Under the pieces are notes generated by a model. It worked only from the letters and a program-made list of their open reading frames with translations, searched no databases and was not told where the DNA came from. A DNA stretch of 40,967 nucleotides, from IMG/VR virus record IMGVR_UViG_3300030385_002010, positions 1 to 40,967 of that record. The stretch is one strand, 5' to 3'. Source of the stretch: a virus. Made by a program: the position numbers and the translations under genes. Positions 16,508-23,901 of this stretch are shown here, one piece after another (the stretch's first letter is position 1; each line of letters begins with the position of its first letter).

Positions 16508-17392
16508 TTACTCCTTAAACATTGTAATTTGGTTATTCATTTCTGGCTTATAGTTAGTTATTACTAATTCTTCATGTTCAATCCTATTTTTATGTTTTGA
16601 ACTGCCAGCATAGTAGATTGGAATTGATGTAACAGTATAGTTTTTATATAGCTGTTTGATCAAATCAACCCCATCATAGGATAACATGAACTTTCCTCCT
16701 TCAGAGTCTATATTATTACATAATTTGAGTAGTCTGGCGTGACAGTCATCCTTAAATGTATGACGGTAATACTCTTTTCTTTTAGTAGCAATCATATAAG
16801 GTGGGTCCAAGTAGACAAAATCATCTTCATCAATTACATATTTATCAAATAATTTAAATATATCCATGTTCTCAAGTATTGAACCATCCAGTTGTTTCCT
16901 AGATAGTCTCAAGTCTGCTAACATTGATATTTTCCAGCTTTTATGGCTCATACCAAATGTACCAAATGCTTGCTTGTTAAAAGCGTTCTTTATCATGTAA
17001 TAATATAATGCGGCACGTTTGTAGTTTGGCAGTTCTTTCTTCTTCAGTTTCTTTCTGCACTCTTCTTTTGCCATTTCGAAGATGAGTCTAGATTTAGGTA
17101 ACCAGAAGGCTCTTTCGGTTAATTTTTCTAGGTTTTGGGACACACAAATATACAAATTTATTATGTCTCGATCAATATCATTTAGTATATTCTCGTCAGC
17201 TTTATGCTTCCGGAAGAATACACTAAGTCCTCCTGCGAATGGTTCAAAATAACGCCTGTGGGGTGGCATCATTGGAACTAAGACTCTGCTTAATTCGTAT
17301 TTACCACCCCAATAAGGTATTACTGTCGGGCATTCTAGCTTCGAGCCCTTAAAGCCCACGATTTCACTGTTGGATATACCTTGGATTCCCAT
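16508..17392 (-). CDS. D12-class (Dam-like) DNA adenine N6-methyltransferase
   Basis: The ATG at 17392 gives 294 residues; an in-frame TTG at 17410 is possible. The SAM-binding motif is FEPFAGGLSVF (49-59), preceded by the family's IPYWGGKYEL near residue 25. The catalytic motif is DPPY (196-199, YLDPPYMIATKRKEYY). Dam-type enzymes methylate adenine, often in GATC. In phages they protect DNA from restriction or control packaging and transcription. Target sequence cannot be read from this protein. The 5' end overlaps the DUF932 gene by 58 bases, with GGGAG inside that gene as a plausible ribosome site. Confidence 0.9.
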   Translation of the reverse strand: MGIQGISNSEIVGFKGSKLECPTVIPYWGGKYELSRVLVPMMPPHRRYFEPFAGGLSVFFRKHKADENILNDIDRDIINLYICVSQNLEKLTERAFWLPKSRLIFEMAKEECRKKLKKKELPNYKRAALYYYMIKNAFNKQAFGTFGMSHKSWKISMLADLRLSRKQLDGSILENMDIFKLFDKYVIDEDDFVYLDPPYMIATKRKEYYRHTFKDDCHARLLKLCNNIDSEGGKFMLSYDGVDLIKQLYKNYTVTSIPIYYAGSSKHKNRIEHEELVITNYKPEMNNQITMFKE

Positions 17393-18135
17393 TTGTGTGT
17401 GCTCTCCCAATTTCTATTCATAACATGACTTGCTAAATAAGTAGCTATATTTATCAGGTCCCAATATGTATTCATTGTATGACCTGCTAACATACGAGAT
17501 ACTGCAGCTTCCCCAGTGTATTCTGGTAACATCTTAATAAATTTGGCTTTATCTGATGCTCTTGCCTTTGTTTCTATAAGCAACGGAAAGTCCTTGTCAA
17601 ATATATCAAGAGTCTTATCTATTGACCTTTGAACTGCTTTGGCAAAATTCTCAGGATTTAGATTTTGATTACTAACAAGATGTCTAAAATTGTAATTAGA
17701 AATCATATGCCCTATTACCATGCCATTACTGCATACTAATCTGAAGCAACCGGCAATCATATTAACTTGATGCGTACCATCATAACTATTCCACATATCA
17801 ATATGCGGATTAAGATGGTCGTTCTCTGTTATTTTAACATCAACATCTGGGAATGTGAACTTGTATTTAGTTCTTGCACCGTTTCCAAATTGTCTGACCT
17901 CTGTTAATAATCCACCCTTTTCTTTTACTATTGGCTGGGCAATATTAAATATATCCTTATTCTGTACAAGCTTATAATCAGTAGTCATACAACTAAGAAC
18001 TTCACCGCTGTCCTCTCTAACTATGAACTTATATCCTGTTGAATCTATTTCTTTTTCATCTATTCCTTCAGGAGCTCCTATCGCAGGAACTTCTATCACT
18101 GGAAAGAATGTGTGGTCTGGTTTGTAAGTTTCCAT
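17335..18135 (-). CDS. DUF932 (phage/plasmid-like TIGR03299-type) protein
   Basis: 266 residues. The family signature is present: ...SGEVLSCMTTDYKLVQN near residue 43-60 and GCFRLVCSNGMVIG near the middle, followed by IDKTLDIF. The molecular function of DUF932 proteins is not established. They are common in phages and plasmids beside replication and recombination genes, as here. AAAGGAG lies five bases before the ATG, and the start overlaps the previous stop as TAATG. The C-terminus runs 58 bases into the methyltransferase gene. Confidence 0.82.
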   Translation of the reverse strand: METYKPDHTFFPVIEVPAIGAPEGIDEKEIDSTGYKFIVREDSGEVLSCMTTDYKLVQNKDIFNIAQPIVKEKGGLLTEVRQFGNGARTKYKFTFPDVDVKITENDHLNPHIDMWNSYDGTHQVNMIAGCFRLVCSNGMVIGHMISNYNFRHLVSNQNLNPENFAKAVQRSIDKTLDIFDKDFPLLIETKARASDKAKFIKMLPEYTGEAAVSRMLAGHTMNTYWDLINIATYLASHVMNRNWESTHKWESKVYPTVKSWALRARS

Positions 18136-18518
18136 TATAACTCCTTTACTGTTATTGGGTTAGTACCCATTATTGCTTTTTCATTTTTTTTAGCGTTTTC
18201 TATATCTCGAGATTCACTGCTAATCATTTTAACGAGATAATCAAATCCGTATCCTTTTAAATGAAGATTTCTACTCATAAATCTTTTAATACATCTATAA
18301 ACATATTGGTCATTTACATCAATAATTCTTGTAAGAAATTTTATCTCTTTCTCATCACTGTTATCATTTGTTCTATTATTTCTAATATATTTACTGACTG
18401 TAGCAATTGACATTCTTACTTCAATATGTCTTCTGCTTAATAATTCTGATTTCGATCTGGTATGTTCTTTATTTTCTCTTGATGTATATCCACATACTGG
18501 ACATTTACCTATCATCAT
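18135..18518 (-). CDS. Small protein with N-terminal CPVCG zinc knuckle
   Basis: 127 residues, unrecognised. It begins MMIGKCPVCGYTSRENKEHTRSK. The single CxxC is half of a zinc ribbon, and a nearby His might complete the site. The rest is basic and helical (KSELLSRRHIEVRMS, VYRCIKRFMSRNLHLKG), compatible with nucleic-acid binding. The ATG follows the upstream TGA directly. Role unknown, within the replication operon. Confidence 0.6.
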   Translation of the reverse strand: MMIGKCPVCGYTSRENKEHTRSKSELLSRRHIEVRMSIATVSKYIRNNRTNDNSDEKEIKFLTRIIDVNDQYVYRCIKRFMSRNLHLKGYGFDYLVKMISSESRDIENAKKNEKAIMGTNPITVKEL

Positions 18519-18737
18519 TCAATCGTTCTCCGTTTCTTTTTTAAATTCTAGCCATTCTTCTTTGTATTTCCAAGGTTTCTCAACTATACTTATTATTTTA
18601 TGAGCACCGTCATATTCATCAACAAAACCACCTATTTTATAGTCTGCCATCCAACGTAAAAATGAACAGTATTCATCTGCTTCCCACCAATGATCAATTT
18701 TAGATATATTCATTGTATTTTGATCGTATACACTCAT
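18519..18737 (-). CDS. Small acidic protein, unknown
   Basis: 72 residues, rich in Trp, Asp and Glu (DHWWEADEYCSFLRWMAD). The TAATG overlap with the upstream gene and AAAGGA upstream support it as real. No motif recognised; a small acidic aromatic protein could be a host-interaction or DNA-mimic protein, but nothing shows this directly. Confidence 0.55.
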   Translation of the reverse strand: MSVYDQNTMNISKIDHWWEADEYCSFLRWMADYKIGGFVDEYDGAHKIISIVEKPWKYKEEWLEFKKETEND

Positions 18738-19018
18738 TATATTTCCTTTACTTCAGTTTTACCACCCCACTGATGCTTGCCAAGGTAATAATCTTTAAAT
18801 TTTAAGAATGTAACATCGTATACTATTACAGTTGATGAACTTTGAGTATGTAGTAAAACTAATGCTTTCTGTGCCTTGCCTTGTGTAATTATCTTAGTAC
18901 CTGGCTTGACATTCTCTAAAAACTTATATCCCTTAGCTGCTTTATATTTTGGTTTATCTTTTAGAGCTTTTTTTACTAGTTGCTTAATCGTTGTATTCAT
19001 CGTTTGGCGACTGGGCAT
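18737..19018 (-). CDS. Small basic protein, unknown
   Basis: The likely start is ATG at 19018 (94 residues) or 19000 (88 residues); the longer frame back to 19066 lies deep inside the upstream gene. The N-terminus is Lys-rich (IKQLVKKALKDKPKYKAAKG). The C-terminal part alternates hydrophobic residues (KALVLLHTQSSSTVIVYDV), suggesting a beta-sheet domain. It overlaps the upstream gene by 35 bases. Function unknown. Confidence 0.5.
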   Translation of the reverse strand: MPSRQTMNTTIKQLVKKALKDKPKYKAAKGYKFLENVKPGTKIITQGKAQKALVLLHTQSSSTVIVYDVTFLKFKDYYLGKHQWGGKTEVKEI

Positions 19019-19247
19019 AGTACGTTTCTTCTTTTGTGTCAATATTTTCCTCCCTTTCTCTTTCATTTATTTCTTTTAATATTCTTTTAAAATCATTATT
19101 TAACTTCATCCATATATTTGCAGTATTATATTCACCAATAGCTAGCTTTTCTATTGCATTTTCTGTTAAGCTTAATGATGTTATACAATTTTGCACTTCT
19201 GCTTTAGTAAGCTTAATTGTAACTGTTTGAAATTTTATTTTATTCAT
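18984..19247 (-). CDS. Small helical protein, unknown
   Basis: 87 residues. A strong AAGGAGATAAA precedes the ATG. A beta-like N-terminus (KFQTVTIKLTKAEVQNCI) is followed by charged helices (DFKRILKEINEREREE). It is the first gene after the inverted-repeat-rich gap at 19248-19425, so its expression may depend on that element. No family recognised. Confidence 0.58.
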   Translation of the reverse strand: MNKIKFQTVTIKLTKAEVQNCITSLSLTENAIEKLAIGEYNTANIWMKLNNDFKRILKEINEREREENIDTKEETYYAQSPNDEYND

Positions 19248-19425
19248 TTTATCTCCTTAAAATATTAAGGGGCATGGTAGCTGCCACCAGCCTTTCACAT
19301 TTCACACAACCGTATGTATTTAATGTTAGCATTTTTGCCCCTTAAATAAAGGGGTGAAAGAGAGAGCCAGAGATAAGATAAACCAGACTCATTCACCCCA
19401 ATTACAGAAATTCCGGTTTATCTTG
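19248..19425 (-). other. Structured intergenic element with interleaved inverted repeats
   Basis: A 178-base gap in an otherwise gapless operon. The perfect inverted repeats are 19265-19274 with 19336-19345 (10 bp), the hairpin 19338-19354 (CCCCTT, 5-base loop, AAGGGG), 19351-19358 with 19392-19399 (GGGGTGAA/TTCACCCC) and 19375-19384 with 19415-19424 (10 bp). The last two pairs are interleaved in a pseudoknot-like order, and the first two compete for the same bases. I saw no open frame with a ribosome site. It could be a regulatory RNA, a processing site, an attenuator or a protein-binding DNA site. The strand is assumed from the surrounding operon. Confidence 0.6.
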
Positions 19426-19950
19426 TTAGAATGGTACGTCTGAATTTAATTCGTCTTCTGACAATGGCTTTCCATCTTCCCACGGTAATACTGCAGAAAC
19501 TTCCACCTTTTGTTTCTCTTCTCCATCTCTATCAGTGTAAGTTGCTTTGCCTAACTTAGCAAATATAGGCTTACCAAGAATATCGTTTTCCTCTACCTGG
19601 TCTACTTTGATATTACCATCGGTGTTAGCAGATTCAAAATCCACTCCACAGTTAGTAAACCATTCCAAGTATCGTTTATTTTTCCATTCCTGTCCTTCTG
19701 CTGGGTTTGGATTTAACCATATTCCTTTACTTACATATTCTCTTCCACTCATCCATCCAACATTATCTCCGTCAACCTTCATTTTCTTTGCTTCATCAGC
19801 AATCCTTACTGAAGTATTGAACACATAACTACCATTGTATTCATGTGTTCTGAGATTAGTAATGTGAGCTGGATAGACACCTGGTACTACTGTTTGTGAA
19901 CCTTTATCAGATATACTAGCATCTAATTCTAATCCAGTTGGTTTCATCAT
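19426..19950 (-). CDS. Single-stranded-DNA-binding-like protein
   Basis: 174 residues. A beta-rich core (GVYPAHITNLRTHEYNGSYVFN...) is followed by ENDILGKPIFAKLGKATYTD and a C-terminus SEDELNSDVPF. The acidic tail ending in a Pro-Phe dipeptide is the hallmark of bacterial and phage SSBs, which use it to recruit partner proteins. The central region recalls DUF669-type phage proteins. It sits between small recombination-associated genes and the helicase/resolvase genes. The ATGA overlap with the upstream gene suggests coupling. The fold is inferred from pattern only. Confidence 0.68.
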   Translation of the reverse strand: MMKPTGLELDASISDKGSQTVVPGVYPAHITNLRTHEYNGSYVFNTSVRIADEAKKMKVDGDNVGWMSGREYVSKGIWLNPNPAEGQEWKNKRYLEWFTNCGVDFESANTDGNIKVDQVEENDILGKPIFAKLGKATYTDRDGEEKQKVEVSAVLPWEDGKPLSEDELNSDVPF

Positions 19951-20234
19951 TTAACCCTCTTAGTATTGTTTGGTTTTGAAGTTGCTACTTTTTCAATTAG
20001 AGAATCAATCTCGGTTTTCAATGATGTCATATCTTTACTATATATAGCACCTTTTAAACCTTGAAAGTAAAACTGAGGACTAACCCAAGTTTTGTCACCA
20101 GTCTTCATAAAGCGTTTACTGCTTGTACGCCTTGATGCAACTAGTCCTTCCGTTTGAAGCTTTGCAACTTCATCAGTTGTAAGAGCACCAGCATCTATTA
20201 ATGCTTGTGTATCTTTTTGACTTATTTTAGCCAT
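19947..20234 (-). CDS. Small protein between SSB-like and annealing-type genes
   Basis: 95 residues. The N-terminal part looks helical (SQKDTQALIDAGALTTDEVAKLQTEG), the middle is basic-aromatic (RRTSSKRFMKTGDKTWVSPQFYFQG), and the C-terminus is basic. It overlaps both neighbours. Its position in the SSB/recombination cluster suggests a recombination accessory role, but there is no recognised domain. Confidence 0.5.
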   Translation of the reverse strand: MAKISQKDTQALIDAGALTTDEVAKLQTEGLVASRRTSSKRFMKTGDKTWVSPQFYFQGLKGAIYSKDMTSLKTEIDSLIEKVATSKPNNTKRVK

Positions 20235-20469
20235 TTTCTTCTCCTTCGTTATATTCTAATATGAAAGTATGAAAACTTAAATTTACTATTAGTTTTTGAT
20301 TTTCAACGGTGGAGAATCTTAATACCTTTTTACCAAATATTTGAGCACTGCCCAAGTATTTAACTTTATCAAAGGTAACTCCATCATTTGTTCCGATAGT
20401 ATATTTAATACCCTCAGTTAGAACGTTGTCATTGTATGAGCTTTGACTGCTCAATTCTTCTAATTTCAT
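20227..20469 (-). CDS. Small beta-rich protein, possible Sm-like fold
   Basis: 80 residues. The core (GTNDGVTFDKVKYLGSAQIF...KKVLRFSTV...IVNLSFHTFILE) reads as five short strands with a Gly turn, as in small Sm/LSm barrels, but sequence similarity is too weak to claim. It starts on an ATGA overlap with the annealing-type gene. Function unknown. Confidence 0.5.
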   Translation of the reverse strand: MKLEELSSQSSYNDNVLTEGIKYTIGTNDGVTFDKVKYLGSAQIFGKKVLRFSTVENQKLIVNLSFHTFILEYNEGEENG

Positions 20470-20993
20470 TTGTCTGTCTTTCCTGTTGTTACGTGACTTG
20501 TTTCGAATAATCTTGTTAATTTAGATAGTGATGCATTATAATTTGATGTGGTTATCTTATTGTTCTTTATACTTGCTTCAACTTCTTTAGACATTCCTAC
20601 ATCAGCAGCAGCATCTTCAAGATTAGTAATTTGTTCTTTTGTTAAGTCGGTCTTTTTAGTAGATTGCTGTTTCATTGCATTTGCAACTTCCTCAGCACTG
20701 GCAAATTCACTACCTGCATAACCAGCACTTGCTAAAGCTCTACCTATTGCACTGGTTTCACAGTTCTCAACATGAGATGTTTTGTTTATGTATCCAGCAT
20801 TTTCTCTTTCAAAAGCATGACCTGTAAATATTCCACGCTCTGGTAGAGTCAATGTTGCCTTCATTAATACTGTACCATTTACATCTTCTAGCACTTTAGT
20901 AGTTAAAGTATATTTGCCATCGGTATCAGCATACATATCATTTAATCGTTCTACTACTGTTCTATACATAGTACCTTTAATATTAACTGGCAT
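20466..20993 (-). CDS. Erf/Rad52-like single-strand annealing protein (candidate)
   Basis: 175 residues. Residues about 75-107 read VENCETSAIGRALASAGY...ASAEEVANA, the layout of the conserved 'GSAITYARRYAL...' segment in Erf-type phage annealing proteins; related sequences occur in phage recombination genes. The C-terminal third is a flexible Lys/Thr-rich tail. Its neighbours (an exonuclease-like PD-(D/E)XK protein just upstream, SSB-like downstream) match a two-component phage recombination system. AAGGAG lies within the nuclease gene end. Family assignment is moderate. Confidence 0.6.
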   Translation of the reverse strand: MPVNIKGTMYRTVVERLNDMYADTDGKYTLTTKVLEDVNGTVLMKATLTLPERGIFTGHAFERENAGYINKTSHVENCETSAIGRALASAGYAGSEFASAEEVANAMKQQSTKKTDLTKEQITNLEDAAADVGMSKEVEASIKNNKITTSNYNASLSKLTRLFETSHVTTGKTDK

Positions 20994-21759
20994 ATTCTTT
21001 CTCCTTTATTTTTGTTCCTTTTATTTGTTCATGACATATTGTTTTCCAATTACAGTAATTGCACTCCCAACTTTTAAACGGTATGCCTTCATTTACTTTT
21101 GCCTTTATCTCTGTTTCATCTTTTATTTCCGTCACAAATCTTAATGTATCATCCCAATAATTATGTGCTTCAAATAAAAAGTTTTCAGGGATTGTCTGTT
21201 CACGCATAGAACTATCATCTTTCTTATACCATATGAGTCCCATTTCAATATCAAAATAAGATTTAATTGTACTTTCTGTGTCACATAGTCCCATTGCATA
21301 TGTAGCCACTTGTAAACCATAATTTATATGATGAAATTCATTGGAATGTCTACCAAAAGTCTTCTTCCAAGAAAATGCTGCTGCAGTCTTATAGTCCCAT
21401 ATCCAAGCTTTATTTTCACTTTTATGAACCATTGCAACGTCAATGTGTCCTGTTATAGGGTATTCTTCAAGATTTACTTCATGCTCCGTTTTTATATTAT
21501 AGTCACCACGATAAATCCTATCAATATAGAATTTAACTGCATTTTCAAAGTCCTTATGAACTAATGTACCAAGTCTCATTTTTCTCATATCTTGTTTTTT
21601 CGGTACGTTAGATTCTTCGATATTATGATATCTGTACCATTGTTTCTTTAGACATGAGCCTGCGCTTGATGCTGAGAAACGTCCTGGCTGATAATTAGTT
21701 TCTTTGTATTCTCTACTTTCGTTATTTAGATATTGGGAATATATGTTTTCTAAGTCCAT
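20983..21759 (-). CDS. Cas4/RecB-like PD-(D/E)XK nuclease with Fe-S-type cysteines
   Basis: 258 residues. The order of motifs is complete: C36 (SAGSCLKKQWY), H68 (GTLVHKDFE), D107 (TGHIDVAM), D122-x-K124 (WIWDYKTAA), Q150xxxY154 (LQVATY), then C233, C236 and C242. One N-terminal and three C-terminal cysteines are typical of Cas4/AddB-type 4Fe-4S nucleases. The likely role is an exonuclease that resects DNA ends for the annealing protein next door. It starts with AAAAGGAG before ATG, after a 56-base gap. Confidence 0.88.
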   Translation of the reverse strand: MDLENIYSQYLNNESREYKETNYQPGRFSASSAGSCLKKQWYRYHNIEESNVPKKQDMRKMRLGTLVHKDFENAVKFYIDRIYRGDYNIKTEHEVNLEEYPITGHIDVAMVHKSENKAWIWDYKTAAAFSWKKTFGRHSNEFHHINYGLQVATYAMGLCDTESTIKSYFDIEMGLIWYKKDDSSMREQTIPENFLFEAHNYWDDTLRFVTEIKDETEIKAKVNEGIPFKSWECNYCNWKTICHEQIKGTKIKEKEYAS

Positions 21760-21815
21760 ATATTTTCTCCTTTTATTTCCTATAAATTTAACAATTGTTT
21801 AACTTATAGTCAAGT

Positions 21816-22079
21816 TCATTCTTCTCCTCTGTAACCTATACAGCTAACCATATCAATAGCCATCTGAGAATATTTATGTGTACCAGTAAAATACATTTTG
21901 TATATTGAATAAGTACCATTATTACCTTTTACATTCTCACTTTCTATTATATGTCCTTCTCTTTTTAATGTATGAACTACTGCTGCTAATCTTGTAACTT
22001 TATACAGTTCAATTGCTTCCATTGATGTTATGGTTTTACCTGACTTTAGATGATTTAATATTTCTTGTTTCTTAGTCAT
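21816..22079 (-). CDS. Small winged-helix DNA-binding protein
   Basis: 87 residues. MTKKQEILNHLKSGKTITSMEAIELYKVTRLAAVVHTLKREGHII is the phage winged-helix pattern (helix, turn, recognition helix RLAAVVHTLKREG, then a beta wing with NGTYSIYKM). Likely a transcription or replication regulator of the phage. AAGGAG lies inside the end of the upstream small gene, with ATGA overlap. Confidence 0.75.
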   Translation of the reverse strand: MTKKQEILNHLKSGKTITSMEAIELYKVTRLAAVVHTLKREGHIIESENVKGNNGTYSIYKMYFTGTHKYSQMAIDMVSCIGYRGEE

Positions 22080-22234
22080 TTTTTCTCCTTAAATGGGCTT
22101 TCAAGAAATTTCTTAAAACCAGAGATTACATTGTCCCAAAATACATTCTCCTGCTTCTTTTTCTTATTATATTTCCTCATATAGTTTCTCATATAAATAG
22201 ATTTCTTAGATAGATTTTTCTTTTTTGCTGGCAT
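22076..22234 (-). CDS. Short basic protein (52 residues)
   Basis: The translation starts MPAKKKNLSKKSIYMRNYMR, then lysine-rich, then NVFWDNVISGFKKFLESPF. GGAG lies upstream of the ATG at 22234. The gene overlaps its upstream neighbour by 29 bases, and its stop is shared (ATGA) with the winged-helix gene. It is strongly positively charged, so it may bind nucleic acid. Role unknown. Confidence 0.55.
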   Translation of the reverse strand: MPAKKKNLSKKSIYMRNYMRKYNKKKKQENVFWDNVISGFKKFLESPFKEKK

Positions 22235-22424
22235 TTGACTGCTCCTTTATTTCACTGGTTATTGCTTCAATCATTAACATTATCTCCCTTGTTGAATGTT
22301 TTTCTCTTGCTTCAAGGTTTATAATCTTCTGTTCGATATCATCAACTTTATTAATAAGCTTTAATATATCTTTCATCATCATTACTTTTGACACTTGTTC
22401 ATAGCTGCCATTTTCTTCTGACAT
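22206..22424 (-). CDS. Small coiled-coil protein
   Basis: 72 residues. From residue about 14 the sequence is a long heptad-like helix (MMMKDILKLINKVDDIEQKI and onward) ending in a basic tail. A TAATG overlap with the previous gene and AAGGAAAA upstream support it. Probably an oligomeric accessory protein; function unknown. Confidence 0.58.
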   Translation of the reverse strand: MSEENGSYEQVSKVMMMKDILKLINKVDDIEQKIINLEAREKHSTREIMLMIEAITSEIKEQSNASKKEKSI

Positions 22425-22600
22425 TATATTTTCCTTTCAATCATTTTCATTATATCAAATGCTTCAGTTACTCTGTCATTTAATAATACATATTCATCAC
22501 TATGCTTGATTTCAATCTTTCTCATTCTCTCTGTTAGGATGCTTACTAATCTTAAAACGTGTTCGTACTGAATCTGGTCAATGCTCTTGTTTTCTTCCAT
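22424..22600 (-). CDS. Small helical protein
   Basis: 58 residues from ATG 22600, just after the stop of the previous gene; the longer frame to 22672 would sit inside that gene with no ribosome site. Sequence is charged and helical (RLVSILTERMRKIEIKHSDE). It overlaps the next gene as TAATG. No known family. Confidence 0.52.
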   Translation of the reverse strand: MEENKSIDQIQYEHVLRLVSILTERMRKIEIKHSDEYVLLNDRVTEAFDIMKMIERKI

Positions 22601-22601
22601 T

Positions 22602-22817
22602 TTATGTTTTAAGAGCATAGTAATTACTACCACCACCAGTACCAACCGCATCTTTAGCAAAATTATTGTCAATGAGCATTTGATTAAATCTTTTCAAATC
22701 GTCAAGATTACCATATTCACACACATCAATGGTTCTCATCATTATTTTATGACGCTCTGATTCAAATTTATGTAATACTTCAATATTAACAATACCTGCT
22801 GCTTCTTTAAGTTTCAT
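22602..22817 (-). CDS. Small protein, unknown
   Basis: 71 residues, with AGGAGAAAAAA before the ATG. The N-terminus is helical (LHKFESERHKIMMRTIDVC) and the C-terminus has a Gly-rich turn (GTGGGSNYYALKT). It overlaps the end of the upstream gene by 11 bases. No motif recognised. Confidence 0.55.
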   Translation of the reverse strand: MKLKEAAGIVNIEVLHKFESERHKIMMRTIDVCEYGNLDDLKRFNQMLIDNNFAKDAVGTGGGSNYYALKT

Positions 22818-23049
22818 TTTTTTCTCCTATTAATTCTAAATCATTATGTAATCCAAATTTCTTACCATTCCATAAATCAATTGGTCTTCTGTCAGGTCTC
22901 ATAAGATGCCATCCTAACCACCATCCATTACCACTCTTTCTAAACAATTCATCTCTGTCTTTTATATATTGTGGGTCTCTTTCAGGATGTTCATTACCTT
23001 TATACGGCCATTCATGTTTTGTTCTCCAATCATAATCTTTACTTGCCAT
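22807..23049 (-). CDS. Small Trp-rich protein
   Basis: The ATG at 23049 gives 80 residues with AAGGAAGAG upstream; the longer frame to 23073 lies within the neighbour. It is rich in Trp, Asp, Arg and Gly (GNGWWLGWHLMRPDRRPIDLW). Function unknown. Confidence 0.55.
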   Translation of the reverse strand: MASKDYDWRTKHEWPYKGNEHPERDPQYIKDRDELFRKSGNGWWLGWHLMRPDRRPIDLWNGKKFGLHNDLELIGEKNET

Positions 23050-23251
23050 AACTGCTCTTCCTTTCTTGTGCAAATGCTTGTTGATCTATATCTTCTACAT
23101 ATTCTAACATATCACCTCCAAATGCATTAAAGCATGACTTACATACCCATCTGCCTTTGGACATAAAATTAGAACAAGTATTACCATATAAACCTTTTTT
23201 AGTAAACGGTATCATTTTATCACATGACGGACATTTAAATTCATTCATCAT
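23039..23251 (-). CDS. Small zinc-ribbon protein
   Basis: 70 residues (69 if the second ATG is used). Two CxxC knuckles are visible: CPSC at residues 7-10 and CKSC at 37-40, with an intervening Cys, a typical four-Cys zinc ribbon. GGAGG lies upstream, inside the end of the preceding gene. Possibly a nucleic-acid or protein-binding module in the early gene block. Confidence 0.65.
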   Translation of the reverse strand: MMNEFKCPSCDKMIPFTKKGLYGNTCSNFMSKGRWVCKSCFNAFGGDMLEYVEDIDQQAFAQERKSSYGK

Positions 23252-23441
23252 CTTCCTCCATTATCCAACATTTTCTGTCTAAACAATAACTATGTCCTTT
23301 TGGACATTTACCAGTTAGTTGTGAGTATTGTACAATTGCAATGTCTTTCAACATTCTCTCTACATCACCTGTTAGCTTATTCTTAAATAGGCTTGGATTG
23401 ATATTCTTACCACCTTTTGCCACTTCAGAAATCCATATCAT
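23241..23441 (-). CDS. Small Cys/His metal-binding-like protein
   Basis: 66 residues from ATG 23441. The C-terminal part has C-x3-H-x2-C-x4-C (CPKGHSYCLDRKC), a likely zinc site. It overlaps the upstream gene by 17 bases and the downstream zinc-ribbon gene by 11 bases. The start is uncertain because no strong ribosome site precedes it. Confidence 0.52.
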   Translation of the reverse strand: MIWISEVAKGGKNINPSLFKNKLTGDVERMLKDIAIVQYSQLTGKCPKGHSYCLDRKCWIMEEDDE

Positions 23442-23607
23442 TATATTCGTCAGCAGTCGTAGGCTCAGGTGGATAATATTCTTTACAAAAGTCATTGTAT
23501 ACTTTATCTGCTATATCCTTTTTAAATATATCAGATATAAATATTGGATATGTATGTTCTCCAAAAGCATCAACTACAATCTGATGTAGATTTCTTTTTC
23601 CCTTCAT
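23425..23607 (-). CDS. Small acidic protein
   Basis: 60 residues, with AAGGAGATAAAAG before the ATG. The sequence is a compact helical N-terminus (HQIVVDAFGEHTYPIFISDI) followed by an acidic, Pro-rich tail (YYPPEPTTADEYNDMDF). Function unknown. Confidence 0.55.
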   Translation of the reverse strand: MKGKRNLHQIVVDAFGEHTYPIFISDIFKKDIADKVYNDFCKEYYPPEPTTADEYNDMDF

Positions 23608-23743
23608 CTTTTATCTCCTTTTCATTTTTGTAATTTACAATTTTCTTTAGCTCTTCCATTTCTTGTTTAATGGGTTGTCTATGAACAAATGGCATATTCT
23701 CATACTGTTTAATGAGTTCCCATATTTTCTTTACTTGCCCCAT
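23570..23743 (-). CDS. Short charged helical protein (57 residues)
   Basis: The frame starts at ATG 23743 with GAGGAAAG upstream. The protein begins MGQVKKIWELIKQYENMPFV and continues as a Lys/Glu-rich helix. It overlaps the previous membrane-protein gene by 13 bases and the next gene by 38. No family recognised. Confidence 0.5.
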   Translation of the reverse strand: MGQVKKIWELIKQYENMPFVHRQPIKQEMEELKKIVNYKNEKEIKDEGKKKSTSDCS

Positions 23744-23874
23744 AATTCTTTCCTCTTTCCTTCTTTATACAATTCACTTAATACTACCCACAATATGAAT
23801 GCTGCAATTGCTATCATTAGCAATGACAACGCAAATACAAATAGATGTATTATTAATTCTGCTAAACATAACAT
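23731..23874 (-). CDS. Tiny membrane protein (47 residues)
   Basis: ATG at 23874 with AAAAGGAG six bases upstream. Residues about 7-33 form one hydrophobic segment (LIIHLFVFALSLLMIAIAAF and onward), followed by a short charged tail (ELYKEGKRKELWGK). Likely an inner-membrane peptide. Small early membrane proteins of phages often act on host envelope or lysis timing; here that is only a possibility. Confidence 0.58.
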   Translation of the reverse strand: MLCLAELIIHLFVFALSLLMIAIAAFILWVVLSELYKEGKRKELWGK

Positions 23875-23901
23875 AATGTTCTCCTTTTCTGTTAATGAGA
23901 G

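Noticed and set aside
16508-17392. GATC avoidance linked to the Dam-like enzyme
   Set aside because: GATC is present at several places (for example near 1141 and 2460), so no avoidance can be claimed without counting.
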